Shown here: in pieces, positions 32,924-40,185 of the stretch | Layout of the letters: each line of letters starts with the position of its first letter | How positions within the stretch are numbered: position 1 is the stretch's first letter | Assembly (NCBI RefSeq): GCF_007828865.1 | Contig: NZ_VIVK01000001.1 | Span: 2,418,001-2,482,000, forward strand | Length of the DNA: 64,000 bases | Origin: Kribbella amoyensis | GTDB taxonomy: Bacteria > Actinomycetota > Actinomycetes > Propionibacteriales > Kribbellaceae | Reading direction: 5' to 3' | Translations under genes and position numbers: made by a program | Notes under the pieces: generated by a model | The model's input: only the letters and a program-made list of their open reading frames with translations | Database searches by the model: none | Told to the model about the DNA's origin: nothing

Positions 32924-33360
32924 GCGGTGATCTTCCCTTCCGGCTGGTGGCCCTTCAGTGCTTCCAGGTCCTCGTGCACGCCCTCGACGGCGCGCTGCGG
33001 AACGGGCGGAGTTGCCTGGGTGACGTGGCGCTTGCCCAGCAGGGCCGCGACACCCGCGACCGCGAACAGGACCACGGCGACGATCAGAGCCGACAGCCAC
33101 GCCGGGACCGCGGTGGCGAGACCGAGGATGCCGGCGGCGATCAACGCGCCGAGGCCGTAGATCGCGACGGTGCCGGCGCCGCCGAACAGGCCGACACCGA
33201 CGCCGGCCTCCTTCTCCTTCAGCTCCGACTTCGCCAGTTGCAGCTCGTCGCGCACCAACCGGCTGACGTCATTGGTCAACTGGGCGACCAGGGCGCCGAT
33301 GTGCTCGTCCTGTCCGCTCGTGCGGCCGTTCTGCCGGGCCGCGTCCGGATGCGTCGTCAT
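32920..33360 (-). CDS. phage-holin-family (DUF1469-type) membrane protein
   Basis: 146 residues with a polar N-terminus, an amphipathic helix (LVAQLTNDVSRLVRDELQLAKSELKEK) and two membrane spans (VGLFGGAGTVAIYGLGALIAAGI and AWLSALIVAVVLFAVAGVAALLG). This is the chromosomal holin-superfamily-III / YqjD-like pattern, not a prophage lysis gene. GGGAGG precedes the ATG. It heads the three-gene operon ending with DUF4235. Role unknown, probably cell envelope. Confidence 0.88.
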   Translation of the reverse strand: MTTHPDAARQNGRTSGQDEHIGALVAQLTNDVSRLVRDELQLAKSELKEKEAGVGVGLFGGAGTVAIYGLGALIAAGILGLATAVPAWLSALIVAVVLFAVAGVAALLGKRHVTQATPPVPQRAVEGVHEDLEALKGHQPEGKITA

Positions 33361-33500
33361 GGTGCCTCCCATGTTCGCGTCACGAACCCGGTACCCAGCC
33401 GGGGTGACACCAAGCAAGGCCCGGATTGGTCCCTGCCGGGCGGTAGGTTGCGCGGCAGGGGGCCGATCGCGCCTCCGCGGACTCAAGGAGGGGATGCGCT

Positions 33501-33872
33501 GTGGACTGGAAGCTCGAACTGGTCTCGGTCCCGGTCTCGGACGTCGACCGGGCCAAGGCGTTCTACGTCGACAAGGTGGGGTTCAACGCCGACCACGACC
33601 ACCAGGTCAGCGACGAGTTGCGGTTCGTTCAGCTGACGCCGCCCGGCTCGGCCTGTTCCATTGCCCTCGGCACCGGCCTGCCGCAGGCGGAGCCGGGCTC
33701 GGTCCGCGGCCTGCAGATCGTCGTCGCCGACGTGGACGCGGCCCGCGCCGAGCTGGCCGGGCGGGGGGTCGAGGTGAGCGACGTGCAGGACTTCCCGTGG
33801 GGCCGCTTCGTCTTCTTCGAGGATCCCGACGGCAACGGCTGGGCCCTGCAGCAGCTTCCGGCCTGGAGCTGA
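33501..33872 (+). CDS. VOC (glyoxalase/bleomycin resistance) protein
   Basis: A single vicinal-oxygen-chelate domain pair, 123 residues: LELVSVPVSDVDRAKAFYVDKVGF at the start and WGRFVFFEDPDGNGWALQQ at the end, the typical betaalphabetabetabeta modules. The GTG start has AAGGAGGGG upstream. The protein is cytoplasmic and normally dimeric. Substrate cannot be told. It ends just before a strong hairpin terminator. Confidence 0.9.
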   Translation: MDWKLELVSVPVSDVDRAKAFYVDKVGFNADHDHQVSDELRFVQLTPPGSACSIALGTGLPQAEPGSVRGLQIVVADVDAARAELAGRGVEVSDVQDFPWGRFVFFEDPDGNGWALQQLPAWS

Positions 33873-33882
33873 CCCACGACGG

Positions 33883-33920
33883 TTGTCAGGGCTCTCCCCG
33901 GGTGGGGAAAGCCCTGACAA
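33883..33920. terminator. hairpin terminator after the VOC gene
   Basis: Arms 33883-33899 and 33904-33920 form a 17-bp stem with one mismatch and a 4-base loop. It lies between the VOC gene and the convergent small gene at 33957, so it may serve both. Confidence 0.85.
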
Positions 33921-33956
33921 AGCTGTCGGAATGTCCTTGTCGCCAAGGGGTCCGGC

Positions 33957-34142
33957 CTACTCCCGCGGGAGTTGTTCGTTCGGGTCCTCGTCCGGGTTCG
34001 GTGCCGGCTGGGACAGCGGGCTGTCGTCGCCCGGCCGGCCGCTGATGTCGGGGGTGCCGACCGGGTCGACCAGGTCCGGGTTCTCGTCTGGATCGCTCCC
34101 CGGGCCGGTCGGAGGGACCGGCGGGATCGGGTTGGTGCTCAT
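33957..34142 (-). CDS. small proline-rich acidic protein, 61 aa
   Basis: Short gene with GAGGAGG eight bases before the ATG. The product (MSTNPIPPVPPTGPGSDPDE and on to DEDPNEQLPRE) is Pro/Asp/Glu-rich, has no membrane span and is probably disordered. It is similar in character to the 53-residue protein at 31694. No family recognised. Confidence 0.6.
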   Translation of the reverse strand: MSTNPIPPVPPTGPGSDPDENPDLVDPVGTPDISGRPGDDSPLSQPAPNPDEDPNEQLPRE

Positions 34143-34365
34143 CGCACTGACCTCCTCTGCGTTGACCGGACCCCGGTACCCGGTCGCCGGCGGCTCAAGC
34201 CGGCGGGATCAGGTCGCCAGATTCCTACGGTCCGTGGGGCGTTGGTGGTCAATCCTGGTTATCGCTAGGGAGAGTTCACCCAGCGGTTGTACTGTTGCTC
34301 TCGGTTGAGCAGTCAGCCGGCGCCGAGCGCGTCGACCGACGCGGTCCCTGTTCGAGGACACGATC

Positions 34366-34617
34366 ATGCCCGACCGGCAGCAGCACAGATCAGCACGACG
34401 TCACCGATCCACCTCCGCCCCTGTCCAGAAGTCAGGTGCCATGCCCGTTGCCACCCCCACCGACAACCCTGTCGCGGTCCACGTCCACATCGGCGGCCGC
34501 TGGATCGCGGGTCAGGCGCTGTCCGAGCGGACCGCCTCGTCCGGCGGCCACGAGGTCCTGATCAGCCACCACGGCCACCTGGTCTGGATCGACCGGAGCC
34601 TGGTCCGCCGTCCCTGA
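34366..34617 (+). CDS. small hypothetical protein
   Basis: Open frame of 83 residues with a GAGG sequence upstream. The C-terminal part from the second ATG at 34441 (VAVHVHIGGRWIAGQAL and VLISHHGHLVWIDRSLV) looks like a small folded beta domain, while the first 25 residues are Arg/Gln/His-rich, so 34441 may be the real start. No family recognised and no close partner gene. Confidence 0.5.
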   Translation: MPDRQQHRSARRHRSTSAPVQKSGAMPVATPTDNPVAVHVHIGGRWIAGQALSERTASSGGHEVLISHHGHLVWIDRSLVRRP

Positions 34618-34647
34618 CCCCCGGCCGGATCCCTTGCAGGTAAGGGC

Positions 34648-35760
34648 TTACCCGGCCAGCGTCCGCGCCACCAGCTCGCCGATCCGGACCGCGCTGGCGG
34701 ACTGCGTCGGGTCGAACCGGGTCCGGGTCAGCGCGAACGCGACGCCGAGACCCCGGTCCGCCCAGGCGACGCTGCCGCCGATCCCCGGCATCCCGAACAC
34801 GTCCGGCGTCTCCTCCGGCGTCGAACCGAGCCGCCCGACCGAGTAGCCGAGCGCCCAGGTCTCCGTGTGGCCGAGTACCTCGTCAGGCGCGACCAGGGCC
34901 GGGCCGGCGATCTCGGCGAGCCGCTCGGGCCCGACCAGCCGGACCCCGTCCACGTCGCCCAGCAGCGCGGCGTACACCTTGGCGACGCCGCGCGCGGTCA
35001 CGGTCCCACCGGCCGGGATGTCTGCGGTCAGCACCTCGGGCCGGTTCGCGTACGCCGCGCTCGGGGTGACCGCGGCCGGGGCCAGCCGCTCGAACATCGC
35101 CCCTACCATCGCCATCATCTCCTCGATCCCCTCGGCGTCCTCGAGCCGGGCGACCCGGTCCACCTCGGTCGCGGGGACGCCGAAGTACACCTCGTCGGCG
35201 ACGCCCAGCGGGCCGGTGACCTCCTCGGCCAGGACCTGGCCGAGCGGCTTGCCGGTGGCGCGGCGGATCACCTCGCCGATCAGGAAGCCGAAGGTCTGCG
35301 CGTGGTACGCCATCTTCGTGCCCGGCTCCCACCACGGCTCGGCCGCGGCCAGTTGCGCGGTCATCCGGTCCCAGTCGGTCAGGTCCTCGACGGTCGTCGT
35401 GCTCGGCACCCCGGGCAGGCCGACCGAGTGGGTGAGGACGTGCCGCAGGGTCGCCTTGTCCTTGCCGCGGACACCGAACTCGGGCCACACGTCGGCGATC
35501 GGCGCGTCGTACGTGAGCACGCCCCGGTCGGCCAGGACGTGGGCCAGGGTCGCCGTGACGCCCTTGCCGGTGGACGCGCTGTAGAAGGGCGTGTCCGAGG
35601 TGACCGGGCGCTTGGTCCCGGTATCGGCCAGGCCGCCGACCGCGTCCACGACCAGTTCGCCGTGGTGGTACGCCGCGACCTGGAGGCCGCTCTCCGCGCC
35701 GGAACCGATCAGCTCGTCGATCGTGTCCTGGACCAGGTGCTGGAGGGTGCTGCTGTTCAT
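34648..35760 (-). CDS. class C beta-lactamase-like serine hydrolase
   Basis: 370-residue serine hydrolase of the beta-lactamase / EstB type. The nucleophile is Ser63 in SASTGKGVTA (SxxK), the Tyr motif is YHAQTFGFLIGEV, and HVLTHSVGLPG is the usual follow-on motif. There is no signal peptide, so an intracellular esterase is more likely than a true beta-lactamase. AGGAC precedes the ATG. It diverges from the GAF-ANTAR gene. Substrate unknown. Confidence 0.9.
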   Translation of the reverse strand: MNSSTLQHLVQDTIDELIGSGAESGLQVAAYHHGELVVDAVGGLADTGTKRPVTSDTPFYSASTGKGVTATLAHVLADRGVLTYDAPIADVWPEFGVRGKDKATLRHVLTHSVGLPGVPSTTTVEDLTDWDRMTAQLAAAEPWWEPGTKMAYHAQTFGFLIGEVIRRATGKPLGQVLAEEVTGPLGVADEVYFGVPATEVDRVARLEDAEGIEEMMAMVGAMFERLAPAAVTPSAAYANRPEVLTADIPAGGTVTARGVAKVYAALLGDVDGVRLVGPERLAEIAGPALVAPDEVLGHTETWALGYSVGRLGSTPEETPDVFGMPGIGGSVAWADRGLGVAFALTRTRFDPTQSASAVRIGELVARTLAG

Positions 35761-35863
35761 CGTCTGGGTCCTGTCTGCTCAGGGGATGGTTCACCTCCTG
35801 GTCGGACCCGGCGGACCGGCTTTGACATCCCGGCGAACTCCGCAATGGCGCCGGTCCGGACCC

Positions 35864-35869
35864 TAAAAT
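35864..35869 (+). promoter_or_regulatory. -10-like TAAAAT for a leaderless transcript
   Basis: TAAAAT ends 6 bases before the GTG start of the GAF-ANTAR gene, the distance expected when transcription begins at the start codon itself. There is no purine-rich ribosome binding site. Confidence 0.45.
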
Positions 35870-35875
35870 CGTGCT

Positions 35876-36559
35876 GTGAACGACGAGGGTCCGGAGGCTG
35901 CCGACGTCTTCGCCCAGCTCGCGGTCGAACTGCACGAGGAGGGCGGCGTCGACGAGACGGTCGAGGCGGTGCTGCAGTTCGCCCTGCAGGCGGTGAGCTG
36001 CAAGAGCGCGGGCGTCCTGCTGGTCCAGCTCGACGGTCGGCTGGAGACGCTCGCGGCCACCGACGACCTGGTCGAGCAGTGCGACCGCCTGCAGATCGAG
36101 ACCGGTACGGGCCCGGCGCGCGAGACGATGGACGAGGACACCGTCCTGATCGCGGACACGGCCGCCGACGAGCGTTGGCCGGTGTGGTCGGCCAAGACAG
36201 CCGCGCTCGGACTGGGCAGTCTGCTCTGTGTCCGGCTGCACGCCGGCGGCATCACCCTCGGGGTGCTGCAACTGTTCGCCGCCGAGCCGGACACCTTCGA
36301 CGCCGACGACGACGCGGTCGCGCACATCCTGGCCCGGCACGCCTCCGTCGCCCTCGCCAGCGCCCGTCAGGAGGAGTCGCTCTGGCAGGCGATCGACGCG
36401 CGCAAGCTGATCGGCCAGGCGCAGGGCATCCTGATGGAACGCTTCGGCATCGACGACGGCTTGGCCTTTACCGTCCTGCGCCGCTACTCGCAGGACTACA
36501 ACCTCAAGCTCCGCGACGTCGCCCAGCGCCTGATCGACACCCGCCGCCTCCCGGACTGA
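35876..36559 (+). CDS. GAF and ANTAR domain RNA-binding regulator
   Basis: 227 residues. The N-terminal GAF domain covers residues about 10-165 (CKSAGVLLVQLDGRLETLA, SLLCVRLHAGGITLGVLQLF). The C-terminal ANTAR domain (DARKLIGQAQGILMERFGIDDGLAFTVLRRYSQD) binds paired RNA hairpins and prevents transcription termination. Such proteins are common actinobacterial sensors. The GTG start seems leaderless. The RNA target is not next to it; structured 5' leaders elsewhere, such as the one at 37607, could be tested. Confidence 0.9.
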   Translation: MNDEGPEAADVFAQLAVELHEEGGVDETVEAVLQFALQAVSCKSAGVLLVQLDGRLETLAATDDLVEQCDRLQIETGTGPARETMDEDTVLIADTAADERWPVWSAKTAALGLGSLLCVRLHAGGITLGVLQLFAAEPDTFDADDDAVAHILARHASVALASARQEESLWQAIDARKLIGQAQGILMERFGIDDGLAFTVLRRYSQDYNLKLRDVAQRLIDTRRLPD

Positions 36560-36685
36560 CCTGGTCCTGGGTCCTGGGCTCTGGATCCCGGGCTCGGGCC
36601 CGGCTTCGGTGAGTCATCGAATTGTCATTGTCCGTCCCTACCGTGAAACCCGTCAGTGGGGGATCGCGCGGAAGGAATCGACTGG

Positions 36686-37504
36686 ATGAGAACCGTAAGG
36701 ATCAGAGCCGTGGTCGCGGTCGCCGCACTCGCGCTGGCCGCCATTGGGCTGTTCGTGGTGCGACCGGCCGGCGACGCAGTGGCCCAGACCGCGGACGACG
36801 GCACGGCCGCGACGAAGTACAACTGGGGTACGCCGTTGCCCGGGTCGGACGAGTTCAACTACACCGGTGCGCCGGACGCGAGCAAGTGGGGCGTGTACGG
36901 CGAGGGCGGTGACGAGGGCGGCGCCGGCTCGAACTGCTGGCCGGGCCACTCCGGCAACGGCCGCCGGTGCGCGAGCGCGAACACGGTCACGGGTGAGTAC
37001 CTGCGGCAGACCGGGCTCGAGAACGGCGACACCGCGGGCCTCGCGTCCAAGACCGACCAGAAGTACGGGCGGTGGGAGGTCCGGGCCCGGATGGCCGCCG
37101 ACTCGGGGGCGAGCGGCGATCCGTACCACCCGGTGCTGATCACCTGGCCGCAGAGCGACGAATGGCCGGCCGGCGCGGAGTACGACTTCCTCGAGGTGAA
37201 CGTCGGCGACTCGGGCGCGGGTGCGTTCCTGCACTACCCGAACCACCAGCCGAAGGTGCAGGAGCACGCCGAGAAGGCGGGTGTCGACCTGACCCAGTGG
37301 CACAACTACGGGTTCGAGTGGACCGCGGACGGGCTGGTCGGGTTCATCGACGGCGAGGAGTGGTTCCGGTTCGACCAGGACTGCATCCAGTGCGCGCCCG
37401 GGCCGATGCACCTGACCATCCAGCTGGACAACTTCTTCGGCGCGGGCGGCCTGCGGAAGGCCTTCTTCGACGTCGACTGGGCCCGCATCTACGCGGCGCC
37501 GTGA
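36686..37504 (+). CDS. secreted GH16 beta-glucanase-like hydrolase
   Basis: Secreted family 16 glycoside hydrolase, 272 residues. A signal peptide or membrane anchor covers residues about 5-33. The catalytic signature is EYDFLE (Glu165 nucleophile, Glu170 acid/base, Asp167 between them). YGRWEVRARM, HNYGFEWT and DVDWARIYAAP at the end fit the jelly-roll fold. AAGGAA lies upstream of the ATG; a start 30 bases earlier is in frame. A beta-glucan or similar polysaccharide is the likely substrate. It ends at a hairpin terminator. Confidence 0.88.
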   Translation: MRTVRIRAVVAVAALALAAIGLFVVRPAGDAVAQTADDGTAATKYNWGTPLPGSDEFNYTGAPDASKWGVYGEGGDEGGAGSNCWPGHSGNGRRCASANTVTGEYLRQTGLENGDTAGLASKTDQKYGRWEVRARMAADSGASGDPYHPVLITWPQSDEWPAGAEYDFLEVNVGDSGAGAFLHYPNHQPKVQEHAEKAGVDLTQWHNYGFEWTADGLVGFIDGEEWFRFDQDCIQCAPGPMHLTIQLDNFFGAGGLRKAFFDVDWARIYAAP

Positions 37505-37543
37505 ACTGAGTCGCGCCGGACCTCCCGCGCGGACCGAATCGGT

Positions 37544-37584
37544 GGAGGCCCCGGCAGGGCCCTGACTGCTCTGCCGGGGCTTCC
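37544..37584 (+). terminator. hairpin terminator after the GH16 gene
   Basis: Arms 37544-37557 and 37571-37584 pair over 14 bases with one G-U pair and a 13-base loop, about 40 bases past the GH16 stop. Confidence 0.75.
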
Positions 37585-37586
37585 GT

Positions 37587-37606
37587 GCTGTTGATTGCTC
37601 AACAGC
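37587..37606. repeat. 8-bp inverted repeat GCTGTTGA / TCAACAGC
   Basis: Perfect arms with a 4-base spacer directly after the GH16 terminator. It may be a second hairpin at the transcript end or an operator for the next gene. Confidence 0.45.
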
Positions 37607-37823
37607 TCGGCGATGGTACGTCCTGATAAGCCCTGGCAAAAGGGTTCGTCTCAGCCGGTGATCGGGTGGCCACCCGGGGTGTGGTCGCTGACAGCGCGGG
37701 ATTATCGTTGGCTACTGCAACCAAATAGGCTCGGGTGAGGACCTGCCGGCCGTACTCCGCCCCGGGACAGCCCAGCGCTGTCCCGGCCGAACGACGCGCG
37801 CAGCGAGGACGGATCCACCCCCG
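37607..37823 (+). promoter_or_regulatory. long structured upstream region of the MFS gene
   Basis: This 217-base gene-free stretch holds a perfect 14-bp palindrome CGGGTGGCCACCCG (37663-37676) and a GTTG...CAAC dyad near 37709-37723. It also holds a perfect 10-bp hairpin with a 5-base loop (arms 37762-37771 and 37777-37786) about 37 bases before the MFS start. It looks like a regulator site plus a structured leader; no known riboswitch is recognised. Confidence 0.45.
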
Positions 37824-40127
37824 ATGTCTGTCACCGAGACAGGCGAGCTCACGGCGCCATCCGCCGGGCCCGCCACCGCACGACGACCGCTCAGCCCCAG
37901 TACCCCACTGGACCCCGCGCCGGCCGCGGCGAACGGACCTGCGAACGGATCGGCCGCACCGCCCGATCCCGGGCTGACCCATCGGGAGATCCTCGAGATC
38001 CTGGCCGGCCTGCTGGCCGCGTTGTTCACCGCGGTGCTCAGCTCGACCATCGTCAGCAACGCGCTGCCGACGATCATCGCCGACCTCGAGGGCAGCCAGA
38101 CGCAGTACACCTGGGTGATCACCGCGAGCCTGTTGGCGATGACGGTGAGCACGCCGGTGTGGGGCAAGTTGTCGGACCTGATGAGCAAGAAGGTGCTCGT
38201 CCAGGTCTCGATCGTGCTGTTCGTGGTCGGCTCCGCGCTGGCCGGGATGGCGCAGACGGTGCCGTTCCTGATCGGCGCCCGGGTCCTGCAGGGGCTCGCG
38301 ATGGGCGGGTTGATGGCGCTCGCGCAGGCGATCATCGGGGCGGCGATCCCGCCCCGGGCCCGCGGCCGGTACTCGGGCTACATGGGTGCCGTCGTCGCGG
38401 TCGCGACCGTCAGCGGCCCGTTGCTGGGTGGCGTCATCGTGGACACCGCGTGGCTCGGCTGGCGTTGGTGCTTCTACGTCTGCGTCCCGCTCGCCGTGAT
38501 CAGCCTGATCGTGCTGCAGCGGTACCTGCACCTGCCGCTGGTCAGGCGCAAGGTGAAGCTCGACTACCTCGGCGCGGTCCTGATCGCGGGCGCGGCCAGC
38601 CTGCCGCTGATCTGGGTGTCGTTCGCGGGCGAGCACTTCCCGTGGAAGTCGCGGGAGACCGCGCTGTACCTCGGCGGGACCGCGGTGCTCGCGTTGCTGG
38701 CGATCCTGGTCGAGGTGAAGGCGAAGGAGCCGCTGGTCCCGCTGGCCGTGGTCCGGGAACGCACCACGGCGCTGGCGATCGTGGCCAGCGTCGCGGTCGG
38801 GATCTCGATGTTCGGCGCCGCGGTGTTCCTGGGCCAGTACTTCCAGATCGCCCGCGGCTACAGCCCGACCGAGGCCGGGCTGCTCAGCGTGCCGATGATG
38901 CTGGGCTCGTTCTTCGGCTCGGTGGGCGCCGGCCAGCTGATCACCCGGTACGGCAGGTGGAAGCGGTACCTGGTCCTCGGTGCGCTGCTGCTGATCGCCG
39001 GGCTCGGGGTGCTCGGCACGATCGACCACACCACCGAGTACTCCGTGGTCGGGGCCGGCATGCTCGCGATGGGGATCGGTATGGGCATGCTGATGCAGAA
39101 CCTCGTGCTCGCGGTCCAGAACACGGTCGACGTCAGCCAGGTCGGCGCGGCGAGTGCGACGGTCACGTTCTTCCGCAGTCTCGGGGGCGCAGTCGGCGTC
39201 TCGGTACTCGGGGCCGTCCTCGCGAACCGGGTGACCGATTTGATCGAGACGAACGTGCAGGCGCTCGGTCCGTCCGGTGCCCAGGCCGCGCAGGCGATGC
39301 AGGGTGACTCCGGCGGGAGCGTGCTCGACGTGGGGTCGCTGCCGCCGGTACTCGGGGACATCGTGCGGCACGCGTACGGGGACGCGACCGGGCGGATCTT
39401 CCTGATCGGTGCGGCGGCTGCCGTGATCAGCTTGCTCGCGGTGCTGTTCATTCGTGAGGTGCCGCTGCGGCGGACGGTCTCGATGGCCGAGGACGAGGTG
39501 GATCTCGCGGCGGCCGCGGCACCCGGCGCCGGCAGCGCGGGCGTCGTCCCGGCGGCGGCTGATCCGGCCGAGGAGTCGGCGCGGGTGGCGCTGGACGTGA
39601 TCACGTCGGCCGAGCGGACCGCGTTGGAGCGGGAGCGGGCGGCGGACGAGCGGGTCGAGGCGGCGGCGACCGTGATCCGGCAGATGCGCACCGACGTCGC
39701 CGATCTGTTCACCCGGGTCGACCAGCAGATCGCGGACCTCGAACGGAACCTGCCCGGTGTCCCGGCGGACCATCCGATGGCGCCGGTCCTCGCCGCGCAG
39801 CCGCAGGACGGCGAGTGGGTCGACGAGCTGCGGCGGTACGAGCTGAGCGTGCTGAGCGCCAGCCAGCGCACCGCCGACCATCTCCGCGAGGTCGCCCAGG
39901 CCGACGCCGACGAGCTCCTCGCCGCGGCCCGAGCCGAAGAAGAAGCCATCCGCCACCGCATCACCGAACTCCAAGCCGTCGAACACCACCTCCTCGCCAC
40001 CGTCCGCACCGGCCTCACCGCGAACCCCGCTCACCAGCCCGCGCCGACGGCGGCTGGTGCGGATACGCAGCGGGGTGGGAACGGGTATCCGGGAGCGTAC
40101 GGGTCGGAGCAGGAGGCCTTCGGTTGA
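37824..40127 (+). CDS. MFS exporter (DHA2) with long coiled-coil tail
   Basis: 767 residues, about 250 more than a usual DHA2 exporter. A Pro/Ala-rich N-terminal tail (about 50 residues) precedes 14 membrane spans, with LFTAVLSSTIVSNALPTI, GKLSDLMSKK and GARVLQGLAMGGLMALAQ. After the last span (RIFLIGAAAAVISLLAVLFI) there is a charged cytoplasmic region. It has Ala/Glu/Arg-rich helices such as ESARVALDVITSAERTALER and ADELLAAARAEEEAIRHRI that resemble a DivIVA-like coiled coil. The ATG is chosen from the conserved context. Substrate unknown; the tail could cluster or localise the pump. Confidence 0.9.
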   Translation: MSVTETGELTAPSAGPATARRPLSPSTPLDPAPAAANGPANGSAAPPDPGLTHREILEILAGLLAALFTAVLSSTIVSNALPTIIADLEGSQTQYTWVITASLLAMTVSTPVWGKLSDLMSKKVLVQVSIVLFVVGSALAGMAQTVPFLIGARVLQGLAMGGLMALAQAIIGAAIPPRARGRYSGYMGAVVAVATVSGPLLGGVIVDTAWLGWRWCFYVCVPLAVISLIVLQRYLHLPLVRRKVKLDYLGAVLIAGAASLPLIWVSFAGEHFPWKSRETALYLGGTAVLALLAILVEVKAKEPLVPLAVVRERTTALAIVASVAVGISMFGAAVFLGQYFQIARGYSPTEAGLLSVPMMLGSFFGSVGAGQLITRYGRWKRYLVLGALLLIAGLGVLGTIDHTTEYSVVGAGMLAMGIGMGMLMQNLVLAVQNTVDVSQVGAASATVTFFRSLGGAVGVSVLGAVLANRVTDLIETNVQALGPSGAQAAQAMQGDSGGSVLDVGSLPPVLGDIVRHAYGDATGRIFLIGAAAAVISLLAVLFIREVPLRRTVSMAEDEVDLAAAAAPGAGSAGVVPAAADPAEESARVALDVITSAERTALERERAADERVEAAATVIRQMRTDVADLFTRVDQQIADLERNLPGVPADHPMAPVLAAQPQDGEWVDELRRYELSVLSASQRTADHLREVAQADADELLAAARAEEEAIRHRITELQAVEHHLLATVRTGLTANPAHQPAPTAAGADTQRGGNGYPGAYGSEQEAFG

Positions 40128-40148
40128 GTTGTCGGGGGTAGGTGGCAT

Positions 40149-40177
40149 GCTCTCGATCTACGGGTAGTTGCGAGAGC
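40149..40177. promoter_or_regulatory. inverted repeat just before the SWIM-gene start
   Basis: GCTCTCG (40149-40155) and CGAGAGC (40171-40177) are exact complements around a 15-base loop and end one base before the GGAG that serves the GTG at 40186. It could be an operator or an RNA hairpin near the ribosome binding site of the five-gene operon. Confidence 0.45.
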
Positions 40178-40185
40178 GGAGTGAC

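Noticed and set aside
32920..33360. Prophage, because of a phage-holin-family protein
   Set aside because: There is no integrase, capsid, tail or endolysin gene. The holin / DUF3618 / DUF4235 set looks like a chromosomal envelope cluster.
34648..35760. True beta-lactamase resistance gene
   Set aside because: It has SxxK and a Tyr motif but no signal peptide, so an intracellular esterase-type hydrolase is more likely.
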